DNA of 64,000 nt from Tetrapyrgos nigripes (lineage: Eukaryota; Basidiomycota; Agaricomycetes; Agaricales; Campanellaceae): positions 1 through 64,000 of the forward strand of contig JAACJM010000237.1 in assembly GCA_013368315.1 (NCBI GenBank), written 5' to 3'. The stretch's first letter is position 1, and each line of letters opens with the position of its first letter. A program made the position numbers and the translations under genes. The notes below the pieces were generated by a model. It worked only from the letters and a program-made list of their open reading frames with translations. It was not told the DNA's origin and searched no databases. This document shows positions 22,534 to 31,873 of the stretch, piece after piece.

Positions 22534-23798
22534 ATACCTCCCCTGCTACGTCGTCAGGAGGAGGAACATGGACATACATACCAGTAAAACACAGGCAATA
22601 CACGAGCCTTATACCCTTTCATAAGCAACGATCTCTATCTGAATTGAGAATCACGGCAATCACTCAAAACCAACAGACCCTGTCAATAGAGCTTAACACT
22701 GAATTGATCGGGAAAATAACTGGACGAAAAAATCGATGCAACCGCTCTACTAGACAGTGGAGCAAAAGGGATCATCATTAATAATGCCTTCGCCCAAAAA
22801 CATCATCTCAGTCGCATCCCTCTAGAAAAACCATTTCCAGTTCGAAACGTCGACGGATCAGAAAACGTAATGGGATGGGTAAGACATTACACCGTCCAAA
22901 AACTACGAATTTACGCCCCAGATCACCAATCCCATCACGAGGAGATCGCCGAATTTTACATCACGGATATCGGAGATCACGATATCATTTTGGGTACCGA
23001 TTGGTTACGACACCACAACCCAGAAATCGACTGGACAACGTCAGAAATCAACCTAACGCGATGTCCCAGCACTTGTACACTGGAAAAGACCCCAGTAAGG
23101 ACTGAAGCTAAGTCGAAAAGCTCTCCTTCGAGAATGAAGAAACCTGAAATAGTAGACCCCAGAACACATCACCGAGACTACCAAGTGGTATTCAAAGAAA
23201 TCGTGGGTCCCCACAAAACAATACCACAACCCAAGATAGCGGGACAACGTCGATCACAACGACCTAAAAGGATCCGATTACAACGGATCGACTTAGGAGC
23301 AATGCTCTCCTCAGAAGACATGACCGGACAATGGAATGTTCCGGGACAGTGGAGTGAACTCGTCATGGAATACCTAGACACCCCCACCGATCCTGATGAA
23401 GGTCTATCGGATACCAAGCTGAGTATCCGAGCTGCCTTTAACAAAGCGCTACAAAACACTGAAAACAAACCCACAAACTCAGCAACCTCGTTACAAGAAC
23501 AAATACCAAAGCAATACCATGAATACTTGTCAGTGTTTGACAAAAAGACTTCAGAACGCCTACCCCAACGAAGTAATTGGGACCACGCGATCGAACTACA
23601 AGATGGCTTCCAACCACGCGCATGTAAAACGTATCCCCTCTTCCCAAACGAACAATCTGAACTTGATTCCTTCCTGACCGAAAACCTCGAGAAAGGATAC
23701 ATTAAACCATCAAAGTCCCCAATGGCAAGTCCCTTCTTCTTCGTAAAGAAAAAAGATGGAAAACTACGCCCAGTACAGGATTATAGAGCGCTCAACAA
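22530..23798 (+). pseudogene. gypsy-1 pol: protease and start of reverse transcriptase
   Basis: The protease shows A-L-L-D-S-G-A-K-G (near 22750), then H-D-I-I-L-G-T-D-W-L-R-H-H-N-P near 22978. A spacer with R-L-P-Q-R-S-N-W-D-H-A-I-E-L leads to the first reverse transcriptase motifs [17 protein letters not shown] and [10 protein letters not shown]. One frame change lies between 22760 and 22870. The rest of pol is absent because the gypsy-2 LTR starts here. Confidence 0.87.
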
Positions 23799-24324
23799 TG
23801 TCAAGGTTGTTGTTACACTCGATAACCACCCAAGTCACACAATACGAGAATGCCGGTTTACGAGAGGATAGATTTGATCAAGAGAGATAGAGAGATAAAG
23901 AGATAAAGAGATAGAGAGGAAGTAAGCTGACTAGGCTCTACACTGCGTAGTAAAAGTACGGAGCGGAGACGAAGTGAACGAACTAAGGAATAGGTTACAA
24001 AGATCACAGGTATATAAGTAAAATATGAACAGATGGGAAAGAGTAAGTAATAATAGACGGTATCATGTGGAAATGTCGAGGGTGAGAGAATAATGAATCA
24101 AATATGGATAGATGAAGGTACTGGATCATACGGAGTGATTGACAGTGAGAATGTCCATGGAGATAAGAATCGGAGGAGATAAGAATGTGAGTCATAGATC
24201 TATGGAGATGATAACTATAGACGATGATGAGAAATGGTTAGTATTTATGGGGTTAAAGTGGGAAATAGGTAGTAAAAGGAAAAGAATAGAAAGGAAATGA
24301 ATAGGCGGGAGACGATTCATGACA
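23799..24324 (-). repeat. 3' LTR of gypsy-2
   Basis: 526 bp, tgtcaagg...ttcatgaca on the plus strand. It pairs with 31356-31873 with visible substitutions and a small indel in the gagataaagagat repeat. It abuts the broken reverse transcriptase of gypsy-1. Confidence 0.93.
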
Positions 24325-24335
24325 TTACCCCCTCT

Positions 24336-24752
24336 TTAGGACGAGCTTTCACCGGAGCTCGTCAAGCTAGTTTTCCAATGCTCTGCCCATTGCTTGCGGA
24401 GCCGTCTGTCTACATCCCCCTGGCTCGGCCAATATCTGTCCCAATCTATAGTGCCGTCTCCATTCTCCCATCTAGGGTCGTTCCAGTCTAAGTTCCCCCA
24501 TTCCGTTGTGTTGGTAGCTGTTCCCCATCCCCCTCCATTGTCGTCCATGCTCCATGGTACAACGTTGTTTGCCCCCCATATGCTGGCGTCTCCCCATCCT
24601 AGATTTCCTCTATGTTCCGCACGTAGCGACATCCATTGTACCACACAACGGGCCTTATGTCCCCTGCCCAATCTGCATCGTCCTGGTCCATCCTCTCCTC
24701 CCCATGTGCAGCGTTGACACCCGTTGTGAGGTCCTGCGTGTTGTTTCGCCAT
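24336..24752 (-). CDS. Trp-rich ORF between pol and 3' LTR of gypsy-2
   Basis: 138 codons opening with a Cys/His/Gly-rich part (C-Q-R-C-T-W and G-R-C-R-L-G-R-G-H-K-A-R-C), then a stretch with about a dozen tryptophans among Asn, Gly and Asp. An overlapping frame (about 25315-24599) is also open and ends R-N-I-E-E-I, so which frame is translated is unclear. Its place matches env-like or accessory ORFs of other retroelements, but it has no signal peptide or membrane segment, so an envelope role is not supported. Family unknown. Confidence 0.45.
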   Translation of the reverse strand: MAKQHAGPHNGCQRCTWGGEDGPGRCRLGRGHKARCVVQWMSLRAEHRGNLGWGDASIWGANNVVPWSMDDNGGGWGTATNTTEWGNLDWNDPRWENGDGTIDWDRYWPSQGDVDRRLRKQWAEHWKTSLTSSGESSS

Positions 24753-25023
24753 TCGGCACCGTCATCCGGAACGGATTCCATAGGTGCAGCGTCCCCTGTT
24801 GGTTGGGAGCGTGTCGTTCGCGTTGGTGTTGGTAGAAGAAGTGGTAGACATGGCGATGATAAAGATGTAGTATGAGAGGAGTAGGGTGAAACTGGTAGGA
24901 TGTGGTTGAGTTCTGTCCTTCTTCGTTGTTGAGAGGGGTCTTTTATACTTGTTTGTCTGTATGGAGGAAACTTTGAATGGACGGTCAAGTCACCCCCGGG
25001 GATGGTTTTGACAGTAAATGCCG

Positions 25024-26660
25024 TTAACGAGGGAATGCAATTGATGAGTGATGACAGAATTCTGAGTTCGATTGCCGAGTGGGGTGTGAAGGCGGGCATA
25101 GGATGCCCACGGTTTGTAACAGTGTTTCTCCTTGGAGTTGTGCCTTCGCTTGAAGTACACGGGTACTTCGCCATATGTCTTCCATGGCGACGCCTAGTGA
25201 ACGCACCGTTGTTCCCAGACGTATCAAGTTTTTGGGTCGATATGCATCTGGATGTTGTTGATGGAAGGCCTCGATCATCTCCTTCACCTTCGTCAATCCT
25301 AACGCTGGTTCCCATGAATTTTCCGAGTCAGCATAATCCAACCACTTGACAAGGTATTGTACTCCCCGTCGGTTTCTCGTTGGTTTTGAATCTAGAATTG
25401 CTTCCACATCATATTCGTTGTCTTCGGGTAGTAGCTCAGCAGGTTCTCCCAGGTAGTTCACTCCGTGGGCTTCGGTCTCTTTGTACGGCGATAGGAGTGA
25501 GGTGTGGAACACTGGATGAATGCGCCAGCCACTCGGTAATTTGAGTCGATAATTGACTTCACTGATAACGTCAGTGATTTCGAATGGTCTGTGACGACGA
25601 TTTTCCAACTTAGCTTTCGGTCTCGTCGTTTTCAGATTCTTCCCGTCCAGCAGCACTTTATCCCCAACCTTAAACTTCACCCCTTCGTTCCGGTAGTCCT
25701 TGTTTTGCTCTTTCATTAATTCAGCTGCCGTCGCCAGACTTGCTTTCAGTTCTTCTCGAATTGTATCCAAGTTCTGGAGGCGTTCTTCGACTTTTGGTAC
25801 GTGTGAAGTTGGGTTGATGGAAGGGAATAGTCGGGGCAGAAATCCATGGAGTAATTCAAACGGCGATTTCCCAGTTGCTGAGTGAACCCGGGTATTATGA
25901 CAGAATTCAGCGTACGGTAGGTATTTGACCCAATCATCTTGGCGATAGTTACAGAAGGTTCGAAGGTATTGTTCCAGTTCTTGATTGAACCTTTCTGTTT
26001 CTCCGTCTGTCTGGGGATGGTAAGCGGTACTGAGTGCCGAAGTGATACCTAACTTAGCGTAAATGCCTTTCATTACTTGGCTTGCAAATTGAGGTCCGCA
26101 GTCAGATATCATTTTATCCCATAAGCCATACCGTCGCCAAGTGTTGTCGAACAATAGGTCGATTGTTCCGTCGCTATCAATATCTTTTCTGCATGGGGAG
26201 ATGACAACTGTTTTTGTTGAGCGGATCGACCGTGACATGAATTGCATTGAAGCCGTCACATTCTGGCAGGTCCGTGATGAAGTCAGTCGTAATAGTACCG
26301 AAGGGCCGTTCCGGTATTTCGTTCAGGAATTAAGGGTACATGCGCAGGGTGGTTGTTTGCCTTGGTTAATTGGCAGGTAGCGCATCCTTCAACGTAGCTG
26401 CGAACGAATACTGACATACCAGGGCCACCAGTAATTCTCTACTGACAAGTTCATATGTTTTGAATCGTTCCCGGGTGCCGGCAGTAAGGCTGTCGTGATG
26501 CATTTTAACGATGTCCCGTCTGAGTTGTTGATCGTTTGGGACGTAGATCTTCCCTCGGAACAAGATAATTCCGTCTTCGTAGTTCCATTCCTGTAAATTC
26601 TTTGCCAAAGCGCGTGGTCCGTTGTTGAAAATAGTTTGTAACGCACTTACGACTTCGCAT
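25024..26660 (-). pseudogene. gypsy-2 integrase with chromodomain
   Basis: The zinc-binding N-terminal part (H-H-D-S-L-T-A-G near 26500) lies in another frame. The long open part (26259-25024, 411 codons) carries S-D-C-G-P-Q-F-A-S and H-P-Q-T-D-G-E-T-E-R-F-N, the second and third acidic positions of the catalytic triad. It continues with the G-D-K-V-L-L SH3-like segment. Its C-terminal chromodomain has Y-D-V-E-A-I-L-D, Y-L-V-K-W-L-D-Y and N-S-W-E-P. The first aspartate lies upstream in a shifted frame. Confidence 0.88.
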
Positions 26661-28487
26661 CCTTATCCGGACACTCCTTAATTCCGTCTTTTCAACTCTG
26701 TATCTCCTATAGCGGTTACCGTCCTGGTCGTGTCGCTCGAATTCTGAAGAATCTAGGGTCAAGCAAGACCCTGTCCTTGTTGTCGTTTTCGACCCCCTCT
26801 TTATGGTCCGGTCTCCGAGAAAGTGGGTCACTTCGATTCAGATTTCCAGGTCTATGGGTGAGCGTAAAAGTCGAATCTGGTCAGGAACAAGGCCATCCTC
26901 GCTTGCCGTCGACTGAGTTTTTGAGCCGTGGTGAAGTACCTGAGGTTGTCGTGATCAGTCAAGATTTCGATGGTGTGCGGTCCTCCTTCCAAGGTAGTGC
27001 CGCCAGGCTTCAAGTCCACGTATGATTGCTAGCAGTTCTTTGTCATGGATGTCGTAATTCCGTTCAGTTTCGGACAACGCTTTTGACAGGTAGGCTACTG
27101 GGTGCCATTTGCCATCCGATCCTTGTTGTTGCAGGATACCTCCTGTGGCGTAATCCGACGCGTCAACTTCTACTCGGTACGGTTTAGAATGATCAGGCAT
27201 GAGAAGAACTGGTGAAGTCGTGAACGTATCTTTGAGTGCCTGGAAGGCCCTTTGAGCTTCTTCAGACCATTCCCATGGATGTTCCTTTTTCGTGAGATCG
27301 AACAGCGGTCGTGCGATTTTTGAGAAATCTCGTATGAAACGACGATAAAAGTTTCCGAAGCCGAGGAACTGACTGTACGTCTTTGACGTTCCGTGGGACT
27401 GGCCATTTAGTTACTCCTTCGACCTTGACTGGATCCATCGCCAATGTGTTATGTGACACGATGAGGCCGAGGAATTCTACTGAGTCGGTTTCGAAGGTGC
27501 ATTTTTCCGGTTTAGCGTATAAGTCGTTATCATGGAGTCGTGCCAGTACTTGTTTTCACCATGTATCGATGTTCTTCTAGTGATTCCGTGAATATGAGAA
27601 TGTCGTCCATATAGATTACGACTTTTCCAGAGTCGATCAAGTCCTTGAATAGAGTGTTCATCATTGCTTGGAATGTGGCTGGAGAGTTCATAAGACCGAA
27701 AAACATCACCGTTGGTTCAAAGAGACCGCGGTTGGTTTTGAACGCCGCTTTCCATTCATCTCCCTTTTTGATACGTACGTTGTTATATCCCCATCTAAGG
27801 TCGATTTTGGAAAATATTCGTGCCCCTTTGAGTTTGTCTACGAGTTCCGATATAAGCGGTAAAGGGTATTCGTTCTTGACGGTCCCTTTGTTTAGGGCAC
27901 GGTAATCCTGTACTGGTCGTAGTTTTCCGTCTTTCTTTTTTACAAAGAAGAAGGGACTTGCCATAGGAGACTTCGACGGTCTTATGTACCCTTTCTCCAA
28001 GTTTTCCTTGATGAATTCGTCGAGTTCCTTTTGTTCATTTGGGGACAGCGGATATGTTTTGCAAGGGCGTGGTGTCAAAGTCCGGTTTTAACTCGATGGC
28101 GTGATCCCATTCGCCACGTTTCGGTAGTCTTTCTGAGGTTTGTTTGTCAAAGACTTGTAGGAACTGATGATACTGCGAGGGAATCTTATCTTTAAGAGGT
28201 ACATCGACCTGAACGTTCTGAGCTGCTTCTGCGAGTTCTTGTGCTTTCGTAAAACCCGCACGGATATTCAGATCCGGTCCTCCTGATGCTTCTTCATCGA
28301 ATCTTTCCTCTTTCCCTAACAATTCTTCCATTACGTCCTGTTCCCACCGTTCTGGGATCGTGTCCCTGTCGTAGTCATCTTCGGTAAAGATTGCCGTTTC
28401 TTCTGAAGTTTTGGTGGAAAGATCGAATAGGAATTCGACGTCGTCGTCCTGCAATTTTCGATTGGGCAATTGGTTTAAATCGTCCAA
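26660..28487 (-). pseudogene. gypsy-2 reverse transcriptase and RNase H
   Basis: 28487-28035 is the spacer between protease and reverse transcriptase. 28078-27530 holds the polymerase fingers and palm: [30 protein letters not shown] and the catalytic V-I-Y-M-D-D-I-L. 27459-27200 is the thumb in shifted frames. 27200-26955 is RNase H, with E-V-D-A-S-D-Y-A-T-G, D-K-E-L-L-A-I and W-R-H-Y-L. Domain motifs are well kept; frameshifts between them are the damage. Confidence 0.9.
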
Positions 28488-29068
28488 CTGGTTCTATCCA
28501 CCTGACTTGGTACTCCTTGTGATGGGTTCTCGGATCGATGACTGCAGGTTTTCAAGGTTTTTGTTTTCAAGTGAAGAACGGGAGGTTTTGCCGTGATACA
28601 TGTTTCTGGACATCGAGTCATGTCTACCCGTGAGTCTGACCAGTCTATATCCGGATTATGTTCTTCCAACCAGTCGGTACCGAGAATTATATCATGATCC
28701 CCGATGTCCGTTACATAGAATTCGGCCTGTTCTTCATGGTACGCCTTGCTGTCTCGAGAATAGATACGAAGATTTTGGATAGTGTATTCCCGTACCCATC
28801 CCATGGTGTTTTCAGAGCCGTCAACGTTTCGAACTGGGAACGGGTCTTTGATAGGAAGGAGGGTAAGTTGGTTTCTTCGTGCGAATTGACTGTTAATGAT
28901 TATGCCTTCTGCACCGCTGTCTATTAGAGCGTTTGCGTCGATTTTTCTGCCAGTAATTTTGCCGATTAGTTCAGTTTTGAGTGTGATTGATGGTATCTGT
29001 TTATTGCGAGTGATTGCCGACATTTTTATTTCTGAAGGAAAGGTTCGCTCACAAGAGGGGTATAACAC
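28475..29068 (-). CDS. gypsy-2 aspartic protease segment
   Basis: A 197-codon open segment. A-L-I-D-S-G-A-E-G is the active-site motif of retropepsins; G-D-H-D-I-I-L-G-T-D-W-L is the conserved flap-proximal region followed by H-N-P-D-I-D-W. It would cleave the Gag-Pol polyprotein. It is in a different frame from gag upstream and from the spacer downstream, through either programmed frameshifting or damage. Confidence 0.85.
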   Translation of the reverse strand: MLYPSCERTFPSEIKMSAITRNKQIPSITLKTELIGKITGRKIDANALIDSGAEGIIINSQFARRNQLTLLPIKDPFPVRNVDGSENTMGWVREYTIQNLRIYSRDSKAYHEEQAEFYVTDIGDHDIILGTDWLEEHNPDIDWSDSRVDMTRCPETCITAKPPVLHLKTKTLKTCSHRSENPSQGVPSQVDRTSWTI

Positions 29069-29139
29069 ACTATATCGATTGTTCTTTAACTGTCCGGTGT
29101 ACTGTTTTACTCCTACTGACGACGTAGCAGAGGAGTGCT

Positions 29140-30648
29140 TTAAAAATCCAATTTAGACATAATGTCTTTTAAATAGACGGTTGCTTGTTCCTTTTCTTCT
29201 CCTTCTAATCCTTTAACCCTATTTACCATATCAGAGATTTCCTTGATCGTGTTTCGAGAAGCGGATGCCTGTGCCACCGTTGCCGGTGGAGGGGACGCGG
29301 TTTCGGCTGTTCGAATGGTGCGAGGAGGGAAGTTTCGGGAAGTGTTTTGAGACGACGCTCTCGGGAATGTTGGACATTCGTTGCTCATATGTCCAGTTTG
29401 TCTACATGCAAAGCATGCCCCTGCTTTACGAAGTCGGTCCCTTTCATCAGGTGTCAGTTTAGGTGGCAAATTGAAAGATGAGTTAGCACCTGATCCCATG
29501 AGCGCATTGATGCTTGCTACCGTTCTTCCTTGAGACGGACCTGGGTTACTCTTTGACGTTGAAGTAGTCTTCCAGCGTCCCTGTCTCTCTCGTTCTTTTA
29601 ACCATTCTAAGTGAAGCTCCACAGCTCTCTCCTGATACTCATCGAAGTCTTTCCACTTCGGATACGTCCTTCCAACCGCTTCTCGGAGTTTGGGTGGCAG
29701 CCCGTCCTGATAGAATTCTAACAGTGCTGCCTCTCCAAAGTCAGATTCTTCTCCATACGTGTCGAAAATGCTGTTATAGCTGCTGATATCCGTCCCCCTC
29801 ATTCTGGCAAACTTGATCTTTGTTCTAGCCACATCTTCCGAGGCTAAAGGTTTGAAGTCCCTTTTGAATCGATCACGTATCTCCTTTAAAGTTATCCATC
29901 TCCGTTGATCCGGTGTAGCCTTCAACTCCTCATTTTCTTCATCTGCATCTCGTTCCGTCAATCTCTGCGTTGCCCAGTCTCCTCCTTTTTCTCCCGCGAA
30001 GAATGACAGGAATAATGCAACCTGACTTTCTTCGGTTGGGTACCTTCCTTGATTCATGCGCAGGTAGTTGTTGAACTGGGCCAACCATCGTTTTGCCTCG
30101 CTACGTTCTCCGTTGAAGGTATCCGGTTTTCTCCCTCGTTCGGAAGTTCCGTTCAATCCGATAGGAGGCGTGTCAGCCATGACTGAGTCGTTCGGGTCTG
30201 AAGGGTCTGGAGAAGGAGGTGTAGGGGGGCGACGAGGGGCTACGGATGGTCCTTCGGCGGATGGAATGATGGGCGAAGAAGGTGGGGAAGTGGGATCGTT
30301 TGGTTCTGGTGGGTTATTTGAAGGTGTTTCTGGTACTGGGTTGGTTTCGGAAGGTTGGTTGGGCGTAGAAGTCCCTTGGCCTGATCTGGTTCTAGGTTTT
30401 CGATGTGCTTTCTGAATCGCAAGTTCTTGGAGCTGGGTTATAACGTGTAGCCAATTCGGGAGTTCTACGTCGGTAAGTCGCTGAGTGTTATACCTGTTTA
30501 GGCAAGGTTGATTTTTACACGAAACCCAAGGGTCGTCGCCGTTTTCAGGAATATAGCAGGCGTCTCGGTTTGATGCGGGGTGAAATACGTGTGGTCGGTT
30601 AGCACAACGGAGATTCGGATCTGCAGATGCGGACCGTCGCTCAGTCAT
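29140..30648 (-). CDS. gypsy-2 Gag polyprotein
   Basis: 502 codons, uninterrupted. Residues 15-49 form a Cys/His cluster (R-C-A-N-R-P-H, D-A-C-Y-I, S-C-K-N-Q-P-C-L-N-R). A Pro-rich spacer of about 100 residues leads to a retrotrans_gag capsid domain (K-P-D-T-F-N-G-E-R-S to the G-L-P-P-K-L-R-E-A-V segment). The RNA-binding knuckle C-F-A-C-R-Q-T-G-H-M-S-N-E-C lies in the last fifth. The capsid and knuckle make the particle; the N-terminal cluster is not usual in Ty3 Gag and is shared with gypsy-1. Confidence 0.9.
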   Translation of the reverse strand: MTERRSASADPNLRCANRPHVFHPASNRDACYIPENGDDPWVSCKNQPCLNRYNTQRLTDVELPNWLHVITQLQELAIQKAHRKPRTRSGQGTSTPNQPSETNPVPETPSNNPPEPNDPTSPPSSPIIPSAEGPSVAPRRPPTPPSPDPSDPNDSVMADTPPIGLNGTSERGRKPDTFNGERSEAKRWLAQFNNYLRMNQGRYPTEESQVALFLSFFAGEKGGDWATQRLTERDADEENEELKATPDQRRWITLKEIRDRFKRDFKPLASEDVARTKIKFARMRGTDISSYNSIFDTYGEESDFGEAALLEFYQDGLPPKLREAVGRTYPKWKDFDEYQERAVELHLEWLKERERQGRWKTTSTSKSNPGPSQGRTVASINALMGSGANSSFNLPPKLTPDERDRLRKAGACFACRQTGHMSNECPTFPRASSQNTSRNFPPRTIRTAETASPPPATVAQASASRNTIKEISDMVNRVKGLEGEEKEQATVYLKDIMSKLDF

Positions 30649-30657
30649 ACACTGGTT

Positions 30658-31059
30658 TTACGAAAGATAGTTGGGGCCTAGGATATAGGAAGATGCTAGG
30701 CCGTATTCGGGGGAGGGTGCTAATGGAGAATAGTCGACGTGTTCTTTGAGGAATAGAGGTCCTTGAATCTGAACCACGGTTTCTCCTGTGTTGAAGTCTT
30801 CTTTCACCGTTATGTACGAAAATGTTGAGAGGATTACGTCACCTGATGTAAGTTTCCACACCCAACGTCTTGTGCAAACGAAGTGTCGGTTAAGACTCCA
30901 AGGGTCCGTTCGTAGCTGTCTTCCGTGAGAGACCGCGTATTCGGAGTACAGGAGGTAGCGGGGTAAGGGAAATGGAACCCGTTCGTAGTCACGAGGGGTT
31001 TCAGGGGGTTCGATGCGAATTCGGGGGCGTGGGGTAGACAGAGTGAAAAAGGATTTCAA
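30658..31059 (-). CDS. gypsy-2 pre-gag ORF
   Basis: 133 codons, ATG at 31059, ending ten bases before the gag ATG at 30648. It has P-F-P-L-P-R-Y-L-L-Y-S-E-Y, then C-T-R-R-W-V-W-K-L-T-S-G-D-V and a Pro/Gly/Ser-rich end. A decayed homologue sits in the same place in gypsy-1. No known domain recognised. The tight spacing suggests translation on the same RNA as gag, by reinitiation or leaky scanning. Confidence 0.5.
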   Translation of the reverse strand: MKSFFTLSTPRPRIRIEPPETPRDYERVPFPLPRYLLYSEYAVSHGRQLRTDPWSLNRHFVCTRRWVWKLTSGDVILSTFSYITVKEDFNTGETVVQIQGPLFLKEHVDYSPLAPSPEYGLASSYILGPNYLS

Positions 31060-31343
31060 TTACAGAACCGGTCGACCACCTTACTCGGGTTTAGCGAGTC
31101 TGGTATTACGTCTCGGGACTGTGTAGACGGGGGATGACCTCGTGTAACTGCTCCTTGAGTAGTTCACGCCTGCCAACCTGTGAGGCTCCTCACACAGGGT
31201 AGAGTTGATGGGCTTTGGGGCACCGTAGGGGAAGGATAGGATAATAGGAAAGTCCAGTACGATGGCAAAGGGGTAAAGGAGTTGAGAATAGAGATGAACG
31301 AGATAGAAGGGAAAAGACTCAAGTAGTGAGGTGGGTGTATGGG

Positions 31344-31353
31344 AGTTCGTTCA
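31344..31353 (-). other. gypsy-2 self-primer binding site
   Basis: Minus strand TGAACGAACT, two bases inside the 5' LTR end. Perfect complement of the predicted RNA start at 31531-31522. It differs from the gypsy-1 site at two adjacent bases, and both changes are matched in the LTR. Confidence 0.65.
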
Positions 31354-31355
31354 AG

Positions 31356-31873
31356 TGTCAAGGTTGTCGATACACTCGATAACCACCCAAGTCACACAAT
31401 ACGAGAAAGCCGGTTTACAAGAGGATAGATTGGTCAAGAGAGATAGAGAGATAAAGAGATAAAGAGAGGTAAGCTGACTAGGCTCTACACTGCGTAGTAA
31501 AGGTACGGAGCGGAGACGAAGTGAACGAACTAAGGAATAGGTTACAGAGATCACCGGTATATAAGTAAAATATGAACAGATGGGAAAAAGTAAGTGATAG
31601 TAAACGGTATCATGTGGAAATGTCAAGGGCGAGAGAATAATAAGTTAAATATGGATAGATGAAGATACTGGATCACACGGAGTGATTGACAGTGAGAATG
31701 TCCATGGAGATAGGAATCGGAGGAGATAAGAATATGAGTCATAGATCTAGAAAGATGGTAACTATAGACGATGATGAGAAATGGTTGATGTTTTATGGGT
31801 TTAGAGTGGGGAATAGGTAGTAAAGGAAAAAGAATAGAAAGGGAAATGAATAGGCGGGAGACGATTCATGACA
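31356..31873 (-). repeat. 5' LTR of gypsy-2
   Basis: 518 bp, homologous to 23799-24324 and, inverted, to 19873-20360. On the minus strand it starts TGTCATGAATC and ends AACCTTGACA. Confidence 0.93.
31522..31563 (-). promoter_or_regulatory. gypsy-2 promoter and predicted RNA 5' end
   Basis: Minus-strand TATATA (31563-31558) stands 33 bases before AGTTCGTTCA (31531-31522), the complement of the self-primer site. Spacing and sequence arrangement are the same as in gypsy-1. Confidence 0.65.

Larger units (their letters stand above)
19873..23798 (+). mobile_element. Ty3/gypsy chromovirus, 3'-truncated (gypsy-1)
   Basis: Plus-strand element with a 5' LTR, a self-complementary primer-binding site, a pre-gag ORF, gag, protease and the first part of reverse transcriptase. 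It stops abruptly at V-Q-D-Y-R-A-L-N-N, where the LTR of gypsy-2 begins. RNase H, integrase and 3' LTR are missing. It is homologous to gypsy-2 throughout but clearly diverged from it. Gag has an in-frame stop and frame changes, so it is dead. Confidence 0.9.
23799..31873 (-). mobile_element. Ty3/gypsy chromovirus with both LTRs (gypsy-2)
   Basis: An 8.1-kb minus-strand element. From 5' LTR to 3' LTR: self-primer site, pre-gag ORF, gag, protease, reverse transcriptase, RNase H, integrase with a chromodomain, and a Trp-rich ORF before the 3' LTR. Order and chromodomain place it among chromoviruses, which steer integration by chromatin binding. Pol is split over several frames between 28490 and 26260, so it is not autonomous now. 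Flanks aacaa and ctgtg do not match, so there is no target-site duplication. Confidence 0.93.

Noticed and set aside
24394..24875. Plus-strand open frames (79-107 codons) opposite the Trp-rich ORF
   Set aside because: Antisense shadows without domain features; only the minus strand continues the element's coding direction.
19873..31873. Idea that both gypsies lie within one host gene, with its 5' part at 19451 and 3' part at 31874
   Set aside because: The flanking bases show no duplication and the two protein parts share no recognisable family, so continuity cannot be supported.
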